NCBI GenBank assembly: GCA_905210885.1 | Contig: CAJLYO010000062.1 | Coordinates: 1 to 8,764, forward strand | Reading direction: 5' to 3' | DNA length: 8,764 nt | Source: an uncultured Eubacteriales bacterium | GTDB taxonomy: Bacteria > Bacillota > Clostridia > Monoglobales > Firm-18 | Part shown: positions 1 through 5,991 of the stretch, piece after piece | Numbering within the stretch: position 1 is the stretch's first letter | How the letters are laid out: every line of letters starts with the position of its first letter | Made by a program: the position numbers and the translations under genes | Notes under the pieces: model-generated | What the model was told of the DNA's origin: nothing | Seen by the model: only the letters and a program-made list of their open reading frames with translations | Databases searched by the model: none

Positions 1-179
1 TCTTAAAGGGCGGACAGGGCATATAAAACCGCCGAAAGTTCCATTCTGTTGTTGGTGGTGTTTGCCTCGCCGCCGCACAGCTCGCGTACGGCACCGTTGT
101 ATTTAAGTACAGCGCCGTAGCCCCCCGGTCCCGGGTTTCCGCTGCATGCGCCGTCAGTATAAATTTCTACTGTTTTCAT
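1..179 (-). CDS. rnhA: Ribonuclease HI, N-terminal part; frame closed by a stop at the window edge
   Basis: The product matches the start of RNase HI, which cuts the RNA strand of RNA-DNA hybrids. It opens [20 protein letters not shown], the family signature, with the first catalytic Asp at residue 9. It continues through [11 protein letters not shown], with the catalytic Glu at residue 47. The gene starts at ATG 179-177, 18 bases after the membrane-protein gene 198-449, so the two are probably cotranscribed. The ribosome binding site (AAAGG, about 13 bases upstream) is weak and far from the start. The frame meets TAA at positions 5-3 after only 58 residues, whereas the family is usually about 150 residues long. 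The other two catalytic carboxylates would lie beyond this stop. At the break the codons read CTT TAA GA. Dropping one T would give Leu-Lys, the usual family sequence here, so a one-base insertion, a sequence error or a frameshift site is likely. The remainder lies outside the window. Confidence 0.9.
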
Positions 180-197
180 ATAATATTCATAGCCTTT

Positions 198-449
198 CTA
201 ATGCCTTTTTGCGTAACAGTCCATAAAAACCGCCCCCGATATAACCTCCGCAAATACGTACACCGCGGTAACGGCAGCCGTTTTGCACAGCGCGTCAAGA
301 CTTTGGGAAAATACCCCGGAAGTTAAATTGTAAACAAGAGCCGCAGTTGCGGTAAGAATCAGTAAAACGCAAAAAATCATTCCGTATTTTAAAAGAGCCG
401 CGCATGGCACAGGTATATTTTTTATGCCGTCGGCAATCATTTTAACCAT
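198..449 (-). CDS. Small membrane protein with two predicted helices, unrecognised
   Basis: This 83-residue protein is not one I recognise. It has two hydrophobic stretches long enough to span a membrane, about residues 19-41 (GMIFCVLLILTATAALVYNL) and about 58-76 (TAAVTAVYVFAEVISGAVF). A short polar linker separates them, and the tail is short and basic (CYAKRH). The N-terminal segment before the first helix carries two lysines and one aspartate and would probably be cytoplasmic. The start is well supported: ATG at 449-447 follows GAGGAGGG (464-457 on this strand) with about 8 bases of spacing, and a good promoter lies just upstream at 483-511. It precedes rnhA by 18 bases on the same strand. 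No catalytic motif is visible, so no function is proposed. The coding call rests on the promoter, the ribosome binding site and the membrane-like composition. Confidence 0.72.
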   Translation of the reverse strand: MVKMIADGIKNIPVPCAALLKYGMIFCVLLILTATAALVYNLTSGVFSQSLDALCKTAAVTAVYVFAEVISGAVFMDCYAKRH

Positions 450-482
450 TGTTGTTCCCTCCTCGGATAAGCATATACTGCA

Positions 483-511
483 ATTATACCATTACGGGAG
501 AACATAATCAA
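483..511 (-). promoter_or_regulatory. SigA-type promoter for the small membrane protein and rnhA
   Basis: On the minus strand the sequence reads TTGATT (511-506), a 17-base spacer, then TATAAT (488-483), which is a perfect -10. Transcription would start near 476, giving a leader of about 27 bases before the ATG at 449. This separates the membrane-protein/rnhA pair from ttcA upstream. Confidence 0.75.
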
Positions 512-542
512 AGGTATTTATTACCGTACGGGAGCCGCCGTG

Positions 543-1244
543 TCACTTTTTAAGAAGAATCCCCTCTCTTACGGCGCGGAAAATACGATGCTTAACATCG
601 GGATTGTCACGCTCCAAATCCGCAAGCAGATTTTTCACATACTGCCGCTTTGTAAATCCGTCCGCCGGGCACGGGTTGTGAATTATCGGCAGTTTTTCGC
701 GCTCGGCAAAATTAATAATATCCTTTTCTTCTGTATAAATAAGCGGACGTATAACTGTCACGCCTACCCTGTCAAGATAGCTTTTCGCGTCAAAGCACGA
801 CAGCCGCGCTTCATAAATAAGGGACATGTAAAATGTTTCTATAACGTCGTCAAAATGATGCCCCAGCGCCACCTTGTTGCAGCCGCTTTCCACCGCAAGC
901 TCGTTTAAAGCGCCGCGGCGCATTTTTGCGCACAACGAACACGGATTTTTCTCATGGCGCACGTCAAAAACCACATTTGCAATATCCGTCTGCTTTATTA
1001 TACATTCAACATCGATTTTTTCGCAGAAACGCTCGAATTCCGATGTATCGCACTTGTATCCCAAATCAAGCATAAGCGCCTTGACGGTGAATTTCTGCGG
1101 CATGTAAATGCGCATCGCCGCAAGCACGTAAAGAAGGGTCAGACTGTCTTTGCCGCCGGAAACCCCCACCGCAACGGAGTCATTGTCCTCTATAAGATTA
1201 AAATCTGTAATCGCACGTCTTACTGCGCTTTGCATTTTTCTCAA
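543..1244 (-). CDS. ttcA: TtcA-family tRNA-thiolating PP-loop ATPase
   Basis: This 233-residue protein has the features of the TtcA group. That group activates a tRNA cytidine (C32 in characterised members) with ATP and inserts sulfur using a 4Fe-4S cluster. The PP-loop SGGKDS is at residues 29-34. The cluster-binding cysteines are CSLC at 102-105 plus Cys192 in NPCPADG, and GHHFDD is at 128-133. The start is taken as TTG 1244-1242, because GAGGTG (1256-1251) lies 6 bases upstream and the resulting start, MRKMQSAVRRAI, fits the family. An ATG at 1262 has no ribosome binding site, and the ATG at 1235 is too far from it. A longer open frame to 1523 overlaps rplM and is not used. The gene is divergent from rplM. 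The substrate base is inferred from the family, and another thiolation target in this lineage is possible. Confidence 0.87.
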   Translation of the reverse strand: MRKMQSAVRRAITDFNLIEDNDSVAVGVSGGKDSLTLLYVLAAMRIYMPQKFTVKALMLDLGYKCDTSEFERFCEKIDVECIIKQTDIANVVFDVRHEKNPCSLCAKMRRGALNELAVESGCNKVALGHHFDDVIETFYMSLIYEARLSCFDAKSYLDRVGVTVIRPLIYTEEKDIINFAEREKLPIIHNPCPADGFTKRQYVKNLLADLERDNPDVKHRIFRAVREGILLKK

Positions 1245-1260
1245 ATAAAACACCTCACGC

Positions 1261-1292
1261 ATAATAATACCATAAAATAATGAAAAAATGAA
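1261..1292 (-). promoter_or_regulatory. Weak candidate promoter for ttcA
   Basis: On the minus strand, TTCATT (1292-1287) and TATTAT (1269-1264) are 17 bases apart, and a second overlapping TATTAT lies at 1266-1261. The -35 matches the consensus at only three of six positions, and the implied start of transcription falls very close to the ribosome binding site at 1256-1251. This is the best candidate I found, but it is weak. Confidence 0.27.
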
Positions 1293-1295
1293 ACC

Positions 1296-1338
1296 GAGAA
1301 AACAAGAGAATAACGGAGAAAAACGGAGAAAACAAGAG
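1296..1338. repeat. Short purine-rich direct repeats between ttcA and rplM
   Basis: GAGAAAACAAGAG occurs at 1296-1308 and again at 1326-1338. Between them, AACGGAGAAA is repeated in tandem (1312-1321 and 1322-1331). The whole stretch from about 1281 to 1345 is almost entirely A and G on the plus strand. It lies in the divergent region upstream of both genes. No function can be assigned. Slippage in a low-complexity tract would explain it. Confidence 0.7.
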
Positions 1339-1374
1339 GAAATCAAATCTAAATTATTTTTTTGGGAAAAAAGC

Positions 1375-1403
1375 TTGACAATTGACAGAATATGTGGTAA
1401 AGT
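1375..1403 (+). promoter_or_regulatory. Promoter of rplM-rpsI
   Basis: A perfect TTGACA (1375-1380) is followed after 17 bases by TAAAGT (1398-1403). A second perfect TTGACA lies 7 bases further on (1382-1387) and could serve TATAGA at 1403-1408 with a short 15-base spacer. Transcription would start near 1410. A strong promoter is expected for a ribosomal protein operon. Confidence 0.8.
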
Positions 1404-1409
1404 ATAGAA

Positions 1410-1474
1410 GATGTTTTTTGGTCCGAAGTTTTTTCGGAACGGAAGTTTGTGTTTTTTGCACGGAAAGGAAAGGT
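1410..1474 (+). promoter_or_regulatory. Ribosomal leader of rplM with a hairpin, possible L13-type leader RNA
   Basis: The untranslated leader is about 70 bases long. It holds a 6-bp stem, TCCGAA (1422-1427) with TTCGGA (1433-1438), and a 5-base loop, flanked by T-rich single strands. Firmicutes rplM-rpsI operons often carry an autoregulatory L13 leader at this place. Position and the small stem fit, but I cannot confirm a match to the known consensus. The hairpin is seen in the sequence; its role is inference. Confidence 0.42.
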
Positions 1475-1481
1475 TATTATT

Positions 1482-1919
1482 ATGAGCACATACATGGCAA
1501 AAGCCAAAGAGCTTGATAAACAATGGTATGTAATAGACGCAGCCGGCAAGCCCCTGGGCAGAGTTGCAGCTGCTGCGGCTACTATTTTAAGAGGCAAGCA
1601 TAAGCCTACTTATACTCCCCACGCAGACTGCGGAGAGTTCGTTATTATCATCAATTCTGACAAGGCTGTTCTCACAGGCAATAAGCTTCAGCAGAAAATC
1701 TGGTATCACTACACAGGTTTTGTCGGCGGTATGAAGGCTGTTAAGTACAACGAATTAATGGCTTCACGCTCGGACAAGGCTATGGAGCTTGCAGTTTGGG
1801 GTATGCTCCCCCACAATACGCTGGGCAGAGCTGCTATGAAAAGACTGCACATCTACAAGGACGGCGAACACAAGCACGCGGCACAGAACCCCGTAGCTTG
1901 GGACAGAGAAATTAAGTAA
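1482..1919 (+). CDS. rplM: 50S ribosomal protein L13 (uL13)
   Basis: This 145-residue protein is of normal length and clearly L13 of the large ribosomal subunit, an early-assembling protein that binds 23S rRNA. Family landmarks include QWYVIDAAGKPLGRVA near the N-terminus, LRGKHKPTYTPH near residues 35-46, the FVIIINSDK strand, GGMK in the middle and GMLPHNTLGR toward the C-terminal third. The chosen start, ATG 1482, follows GGAAAGG with about 8 bases of spacing and gives the expected length. The same frame is open upstream to ATG 1449, but that would add 11 residues without a suitable ribosome binding site. rpsI follows after 15 bases, the standard L13-S9 pair, under the promoter at 1375-1403. 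Confidence 0.98.
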   Translation: MSTYMAKAKELDKQWYVIDAAGKPLGRVAAAAATILRGKHKPTYTPHADCGEFVIIINSDKAVLTGNKLQQKIWYHYTGFVGGMKAVKYNELMASRSDKAMELAVWGMLPHNTLGRAAMKRLHIYKDGEHKHAAQNPVAWDREIK

Positions 1920-1934
1920 GAAAGGGTGATATAA

Positions 1935-2327
1935 ATGGCTGGTACATCATTTTACGGTACAGGAAGAAGAAAAAAATCAATAGCAAGGGTACGCCTTGTT
2001 CCGGGAACCGGCGTAATCACAATAAATAAGCGTGATATTGACGACTATTTCGGTCTTGAAACACTTAAGCTTATCGTTCGTCAGCCGCTGGAGGCTACGG
2101 AAGTAAGCGGAAAGTTTGACGTTATTGCCAACGTTGTCGGCGGCGGCGTTACCGGTCAGGCAGGTGCAATAAGACACGGCATTGCAAGAGCATTGCTTGA
2201 AGTTGACGCACAGAACAGACCTGTTCTTAAGAAATGCGGTTACTTAACACGTGATCCTCGTATGAAGGAACGCAAGAAGTACGGTCTTAAGGCAGCAAGA
2301 AGAGCACCCCAGTTCTCAAAGAGATAA
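1935..2327 (+). CDS. rpsI: 30S ribosomal protein S9 (uS9)
   Basis: This 130-residue protein is a full-length S9 of the small ribosomal subunit. It opens with [19 protein letters not shown], the typical N-terminal stretch, carries [19 protein letters not shown] in the middle, and ends in the basic tail RRAPQFSKR. In known ribosomes the terminal Lys-Arg reaches toward tRNA in the P site. A clear ribosome binding site (AAAGGGTGAT) lies just before ATG 1935. It follows rplM by 15 bases and is almost certainly translated from the same transcript. No convincing intrinsic terminator follows within about 60 bases. The next strong hairpin, at 2388-2419, lacks a T-run. Confidence 0.98.
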   Translation: MAGTSFYGTGRRKKSIARVRLVPGTGVITINKRDIDDYFGLETLKLIVRQPLEATEVSGKFDVIANVVGGGVTGQAGAIRHGIARALLEVDAQNRPVLKKCGYLTRDPRMKERKKYGLKAARRAPQFSKR

Positions 2328-2387
2328 TTATTTCGTTTTTTGCGGATTTTTGGTGTTTTTCAAAGAAATTTTACGAAAAAATATTAG

Positions 2388-2419
2388 TCCAATTAGTTCT
2401 TTTTAAAGAATTAATTGGA
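2388..2419. repeat. 15-bp inverted repeat upstream of the 3D-domain gene
   Basis: TCCAATTAGTTCTTT (2388-2402) is nearly perfectly complementary to AAAGAATTAATTGGA (2405-2419), with one G-T pair and a 2-base centre. It touches a possible -10 (TATAAT, 2420-2425). No T-run follows, so it is a poor intrinsic terminator for rpsI. As DNA it could be an operator for a dimeric repressor; as RNA it would be a long AU-rich stem. Confidence 0.7.
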
Positions 2420-2425
2420 TATAAT
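2397..2425 (+). promoter_or_regulatory. Candidate promoter of the 3D-domain gene
   Basis: A perfect TATAAT (2420-2425) is present, but the -35 at 17-base spacing is TTCTTT (2397-2402), which matches poorly. The promoter elements overlap the inverted repeat at 2388-2419, which suggests regulated or activator-dependent expression. The implied leader is about 85 bases long. Confidence 0.42.
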
Positions 2426-2432
2426 ATTAATA

Positions 2433-2457
2433 TGGACATACATTTTTAAAATGTCCA
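2433..2457 (+). repeat. Leader hairpin upstream of the 3D-domain gene
   Basis: TGGACAT (2433-2439) pairs with ATGTCCA (2451-2457) around an 11-base AT-rich loop. It lies between the possible -10 and the gene and would be in the 5' untranslated RNA. It is followed by AAAAAAAGGAG, a ribosome-binding-site-like sequence with no usable start codon behind it. The gene's real site is AGGAGG at 2505-2510. Confidence 0.5.
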
Positions 2458-2515
2458 AAAAAAGGAGTGCAAATCAGAGGTTTTGGTTGTATTCCGAATA
2501 ATTTAGGAGGTTATC

Positions 2516-3595
2516 ATGCGACTGATAGACAAAGTCGTAAACAGATACTCCGCATGGCGCATAGCCTTATTTGCAGTACTTTTGGCTGCCATGGTGACGC
2601 AGTTTGTCACAGGAGTGGTTTACGCAATGTCAAAACAGGTTTGCATTGTTGACGGTCTTAACAAAAAAGTAAATATTGAGACTTATGCAAGCAACGTAGC
2701 CGATGTTTTGGCTCAAGAGGGAATTACTCTTGGCGGTGAGGACGAAACACTGCCGGCACTTAACGAAAAAGTTAAAGACGGCGACGAAATCACTGTTTTG
2801 AGAGCGGTTAACATAACGCTTATCGACGGAGATAATTCCTTTGAGAAACAGACTGCAAAACAAACTGTGGGCGAGGTTTTTTCACAGTTTGTCGGTGACA
2901 CCGAAAACGGTACGGTAGTCAACCACGGTATGGACGACGAAGTATACGAAGGTATGGTTATTGAAATTGCATATCTTTCAGAAGATATCGTTTCCGAGCA
3001 GACGGAAACAGCATACAAAACGATTAAACGTGCGTCCTCCAAGCTGGAACCGGGAGTTACCGTTACAGCAACGGAAGGACAAAACGGACTTACCGAAAAT
3101 ACTTACCGTGTTTACTATGAAAACGGTAAGGAGGTTTCAAGGGAGATAATTTCAAAACAGGTCGTAAAAGAGCCTGTGGATGAGGTTATAGAGTACGGTG
3201 AGGCTAAAGCCGCAGGACGGCTTACCCACAGCAGCGGTTCGGTGGTGTCGCGCTCCGGCGGACAGTTCAGATACCGCTCATACATTGACGTGACGGCAAC
3301 GGCTTATGATTTAAGCTATGAAAGCTGCGGCAAACGCCCCGGCGACCGCGGTTACGGTGTAACTGCGTCGGGAATGCGTGCACAGTACGGAGTTGTTGCG
3401 GTTGATACACGCGTTATCCCCCTGGGAACAAGACTTTATATTGAGGCTGCCGACGGCTCATGGGTTTACGGCAATGCGGTTGCCGGCGATACCGGCGGCG
3501 CAATCCGAGGTAATAAGGTTGACCTGTTCTTTAATACAAGACAGGAATGTTTAAACTTTGGCAGACGAACCGCCAGAGTATATATTTTGGAATAG
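2516..3595 (+). CDS. DUF348-G5-3D domain cell-wall protein, putative peptidoglycan hydrolase
   Basis: This 359-residue exported protein has the architecture of B. subtilis YabE. A hydrophobic segment (about residues 16-36) ends in VVYA and acts as a signal peptide or membrane anchor. Two DUF348 repeats follow, about 40-96 and 98-153. A G5-like module spans about 154-227, with EPGVTVTATEGQNG inside it. A Ser/Gly-rich linker (HSSGSVVSRSGG) leads to a C-terminal 3D domain at about 259-359. The three aspartates that name the 3D domain are visible at 297 (VDTRVIPLGT), 325 (GDTGG) and 336 (VDLFF). 3D domains resemble lytic transglycosylases of the MltA type, so cleavage of peptidoglycan glycan strands is likely but not proven. 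The start ATG 2516 has AGGAGG 5 bases upstream. A strong terminator begins three bases after the stop, so the gene ends its transcription unit. Confidence 0.9.
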   Translation: MRLIDKVVNRYSAWRIALFAVLLAAMVTQFVTGVVYAMSKQVCIVDGLNKKVNIETYASNVADVLAQEGITLGGEDETLPALNEKVKDGDEITVLRAVNITLIDGDNSFEKQTAKQTVGEVFSQFVGDTENGTVVNHGMDDEVYEGMVIEIAYLSEDIVSEQTETAYKTIKRASSKLEPGVTVTATEGQNGLTENTYRVYYENGKEVSREIISKQVVKEPVDEVIEYGEAKAAGRLTHSSGSVVSRSGGQFRYRSYIDVTATAYDLSYESCGKRPGDRGYGVTASGMRAQYGVVAVDTRVIPLGTRLYIEAADGSWVYGNAVAGDTGGAIRGNKVDLFFNTRQECLNFGRRTARVYILE

Positions 3596-3597
3596 TG

Positions 3598-3630
3598 AAA
3601 AACAGCCTGACTGTATGTCAGGCTGTTTTT
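3598..3630 (+). terminator. Strong intrinsic terminator after the 3D-domain gene
   Basis: A 14-bp perfect stem (3598-3611 with 3617-3630) has a GC-rich core, CAGCCTGAC / GTCAGGCTG, a 5-base loop (TGTAT) and ends in a run of five T. It starts right after the stop codon at 3595. Confidence 0.95.
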
Positions 3631-3719
3631 GCGTTCATATAATACTGCTCATTGTCCGCATGATACTGCAAAAATCCGTAATTTATCTTGTCATATTCTC
3701 CAATTTACCTAATTAAAGG

Positions 3720-3749
3720 TTGACACAAAGCGGTTTAATGTGATACAAT
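3720..3749 (+). promoter_or_regulatory. Promoter of the kinase/phosphatase operon
   Basis: A perfect TTGACA (3720-3725) and TACAAT (3744-3749) are separated by 18 bases, and TG at 3741-3742 gives an extended -10 (TGATACAAT). The start of transcription would be near 3756. The 89 bases between the preceding terminator and this promoter (3631-3719) contain nothing I can assign. Confidence 0.78.
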
Positions 3750-3791
3750 AAAAAGTGTTTTTATAAAATTGCAAAAGGAGTGCGGTAATCC

Positions 3792-4526
3792 GTGCAGGAA
3801 TATACAATTCAAGATGTATTATCAATGTTTCTAAAACGCTGGTGGCTTTTTGTCATATCGTTTTTTGTTTGCGGCGCAGTTGCCCTTGCGTACACAGTGT
3901 TTTTTATCCCCAAAACCTATCAGTCCTCCGGAATGTTATACATTAACTCGAAAAAAATGTCAAATCAGATGTATTCCGGCGGCGCGGATTTGACGGACAT
4001 GTATGCGGCGGAGCGTCTGGGCGAAAATTTCAAAATCATTTTAAAAACCGACAAATTTTTAAATTCCGTGGTAAAGGACACAGGGCTTGACATATCTCCG
4101 ACACAGCTTTCCAAAATGATTTCCGTGGAACTTATCGAGAATACCGAGGTCATCACGGTGACCGTTACCTGCGGCGACCCGGCGCTTGCCCACACAATTG
4201 CCTCGTCAGTTATGTTAAATGCCAAAGAACAGATTTCAGATATACTCGAAGTCGGTTACATAAAAATCGTTGAGGATGCGTCCTTTAACCCCGCAAGCGT
4301 TGCACCAAGCGTAAAGAAAAACACAATTCTCGGAATGTTTGCGGGCCTTTTGATTGCGGCGGCATGGGTATTCTTAAAGGAAATGACCGACACCACCATC
4401 AAAAGCGAGGACGATATTGAGAAATTCTTCTCGATTCCCATTGTGGGCAGTATTCCAAACCTTGAAGAGGTTGAGGCTGACAGCGGCTACAAATATAACT
4501 ATGCATACAGAAACAAGTCAAAGTAA
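3792..4526 (+). CDS. Wzz/CapA-type chain-length regulator and tyrosine-kinase activator
   Basis: This 244-residue inner-membrane protein has the topology of polysaccharide co-polymerases in Gram-positive bacteria (CapA, CpsC, EpsA, YwqC). A short N-terminal cytoplasmic part (YTIQDVLSMFLKRWW) leads into a first helix at about residues 17-37. A mostly extracellular Wzz domain follows, with a Pro-containing stretch before the second helix (FNPASVAPSVKKN). The second helix is at about 177-194. The cytoplasmic tail (KEMTDTTIKSEDDIEKFF onward) is the part that activates the partner kinase in known systems. The start is GTG 3792, with AAAGGAG 11 bases upstream, a little far. The kinase gene follows after 14 bases, and its ribosome binding site overlaps this gene's stop. 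The polymer controlled cannot be told, because no glycosyltransferase genes are nearby. Confidence 0.9.
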   Translation: MQEYTIQDVLSMFLKRWWLFVISFFVCGAVALAYTVFFIPKTYQSSGMLYINSKKMSNQMYSGGADLTDMYAAERLGENFKIILKTDKFLNSVVKDTGLDISPTQLSKMISVELIENTEVITVTVTCGDPALAHTIASSVMLNAKEQISDILEVGYIKIVEDASFNPASVAPSVKKNTILGMFAGLLIAAAWVFLKEMTDTTIKSEDDIEKFFSIPIVGSIPNLEEVEADSGYKYNYAYRNKSK

Positions 4527-4540
4527 AGGAGGTTTTATTT

Positions 4541-5293
4541 TTGAAATCGAGGAAAACACTTAATTCAAGAACAAACACCTCTTTGTCAGGTGAAAATGTT
4601 TCGTTTTTCACTCTTGAGGCGTATAAATCCGCGAGAACAAACATTATATTTGCAATGCCGGGAAACGGCTGCAAAACGGTGATGTTTACAAGCTCTATCC
4701 CCCGCGAGGGCAAGACAACTACGTGTTTAAACACCGCCATAGTTTTTGCTCAGGCACACTACAGGGTACTGGTTTTGGACTGCGATTTGCGAAAGCCGCG
4801 TATTCACAAGCTTCTGCGCACAAACAACGATGTGGGGATTACAGATGTTTTGGTAGGCGTAAAGCAGCTTGACGATGTTATAAAGCATGATAAAAAGTTA
4901 AATCTTGACTATATAACCTGCGGTACTGTGCCGAAAACACCGGCAGAGCTTTTGTCCTCGGACAATATGCGGGAATTTTTGTATGAGTGCAGCAGCCGGT
5001 ACGACTATATAATGATCGATACACCTCCGGTAAATATGGTTACCGATGCCTTGGTTTTGGCACCTCTTGTAACGGGAATATTTTTTGTTGCCCGCCAAAA
5101 CTATACATTGCGCGAGGTTTTGAAGGAGGCAATTTCAAAGTTTGAATTTGTAAACTGCCCTCCCACAGGAATCATATTAAATGACACTTCTGTCAAGAGA
5201 TCCGGAAAATACAGCGGATATTACAAGAAATATTACAAAGCCGGATATACTAATGCCGATGAAACTAAGGAAGGTGACGACTTCGATGCTTGA
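4541..5293 (+). CDS. BY-type bacterial tyrosine kinase (CapB/CpsD/YwqD-like)
   Basis: This 250-residue cytoplasmic kinase uses a P-loop fold to autophosphorylate on tyrosine when bound to the membrane activator encoded just upstream. EAYKSARTN (26-34) matches the family helix that mediates subunit contacts. Walker A is SSIPREGKTT (51-60). Walker A' is LVLDCDLRKP (77-86) with Asp80 and Asp82. Walker B is IMIDTPP (157-163) with Asp160. The C-terminal tyrosine cluster has Tyr at 224, 227, 228, 231, 232 and 236, the usual phosphorylation sites. The start is TTG 4541, 8 bases after a strong AAAGGAGG (4525-4532). The last 8 bases overlap the phosphatase gene, which suggests coupled translation. The split into separate activator and kinase genes is the Gram-positive arrangement. 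The target, capsule or another cellular protein, is unknown. Confidence 0.94.
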   Translation: MKSRKTLNSRTNTSLSGENVSFFTLEAYKSARTNIIFAMPGNGCKTVMFTSSIPREGKTTTCLNTAIVFAQAHYRVLVLDCDLRKPRIHKLLRTNNDVGITDVLVGVKQLDDVIKHDKKLNLDYITCGTVPKTPAELLSSDNMREFLYECSSRYDYIMIDTPPVNMVTDALVLAPLVTGIFFVARQNYTLREVLKEAISKFEFVNCPPTGIILNDTSVKRSGKYSGYYKKYYKAGYTNADETKEGDDFDA

Positions 5294-5981
5294 CTTTCAT
5301 ACGCACATACTGCCCGAAATGGATGACGGAAGCGAAAGCGCCGCCATGTCCTTGGGCATGCTTGCTGAGATGTATGAAAACGGCATTGACATGGTTTATG
5401 CCACGCCGCATTATTATGCTGACGAGGAAACCGTGGAGGAATTTTTGGAACGCCGGGCGGAAAGTTTTGAAAAACTGCGCCGTGTGTGCGAGGGAAAAAA
5501 TGTCCCTGAAATCAGGCTTGGGGCTGAGGTTCACTTAACGGACATGCTGACTTCCCGTCATGGTCTTGACAGGATTTGCATAGAGGGCACAAATCTTATG
5601 CTTATCGAGCCGCCTTATGCCGCGTTTTTGGATTCTACATTTGGGTATATAGAACATATTCTTTCAAATTATTTTGTTGTTCCCGTTATTGCCCACATTG
5701 ACCGGTATCTGTTTTTGCAGACCAATAAAACGCTGAACCGACTTTTTGAAATGGAGCTTTTGTTTCAGGCAAATGCAAAAGGTGTCCTTGACAAAAAGCT
5801 TCACAGAACGATTATAAAAATGATAAAAAAAGGAATGATACAGTTTATCGGTTCCGACTGTCATAACGACACGGTGCGCCCTCCCAACGTGCATCTTGCG
5901 TATCAGGTTTTGGAAAAGAAAATGTCCGCGGAAAAATACGGGCAGTTTTTGGAATTTTGCAATACACGCGGCGATTTGTGA
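5286..5981 (+). CDS. CpsB/YwqE-type PHP-family protein-tyrosine phosphatase
   Basis: This 231-residue metal-dependent phosphatase of the PHP superfamily would remove phosphate from the tyrosine cluster of the kinase encoded just upstream. The metal-binding motifs are in family order: HTHILP (His5, His7), DDG (13-15), ATPHY (His42), GAEVH (Glu81, His83), AHIDRY (His137) and GSDCHN (Asp191, His193). The start is ATG 5286, inside the last codons of the kinase gene, with GGAAGGTG about 9 bases upstream. It gives the canonical MLDFHTHILPEMDDGS opening. A longer frame from 5181 would lie inside the kinase gene and has no support. The next gene begins 10 bases after the stop, and the stop overlaps that gene's ribosome binding site. 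Activity on phosphotyrosine is inferred from family and context. Confidence 0.93.
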   Translation: MLDFHTHILPEMDDGSESAAMSLGMLAEMYENGIDMVYATPHYYADEETVEEFLERRAESFEKLRRVCEGKNVPEIRLGAEVHLTDMLTSRHGLDRICIEGTNLMLIEPPYAAFLDSTFGYIEHILSNYFVVPVIAHIDRYLFLQTNKTLNRLFEMELLFQANAKGVLDKKLHRTIIKMIKKGMIQFIGSDCHNDTVRPPNVHLAYQVLEKKMSAEKYGQFLEFCNTRGDL

Positions 5982-5991
5982 GGTGGCATTC

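Noticed and set aside
540..908. Plus-strand open frame of 122 codons opposite ttcA
   Set aside because: It is antisense to the conserved ttcA reading frame, has no ribosome binding site, and its product has no recognisable domain.
1449..1481. Earlier ATG for rplM at 1449
   Set aside because: It lies in the leader without a suitable ribosome binding site. The ATG at 1482 gives the normal L13 length.
1245..1523. N-terminal extension of ttcA up to 1523, adding 93 residues
   Set aside because: It would overlap the rplM promoter, leader and start, has no ribosome binding site, and the extra sequence is unlike the family, which begins at the TTG proposed.
2516..2601. A c-di-AMP (ydaO-type) or other large riboswitch ahead of the 3D-domain gene
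   Set aside because: Such riboswitches often precede wall hydrolases, but the leader between 2426 and 2515 is only about 85 bases and contains just one simple hairpin.
2467..2652. Open frame from GTG 2467 (61 codons) overlapping the start of the 3D-domain gene
   Set aside because: The GTG directly touches the Shine-Dalgarno-like sequence, leaving no spacing, and most of the frame overlaps the signal peptide coding region of the real gene.
3631..3719. Possible small RNA or leader between the 3D-domain terminator and the operon promoter
   Set aside because: Two ATACTGC words are present (3642 and 3663), but there is no promoter, hairpin or T-run, and the same word also occurs inside genes.
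5181..5285. Upstream extension of the PHP phosphatase
   Set aside because: It lies inside the kinase gene in another frame. The ATG at 5286 gives the canonical MLDFHTHILP opening with a ribosome binding site.
5896..5991. Upstream extension of the metallophosphoesterase
   Set aside because: It overlaps the end of the phosphatase gene in another frame. The ATG at 5992 has GAGGTGG and puts the metal-binding DTH at the usual residue 8.
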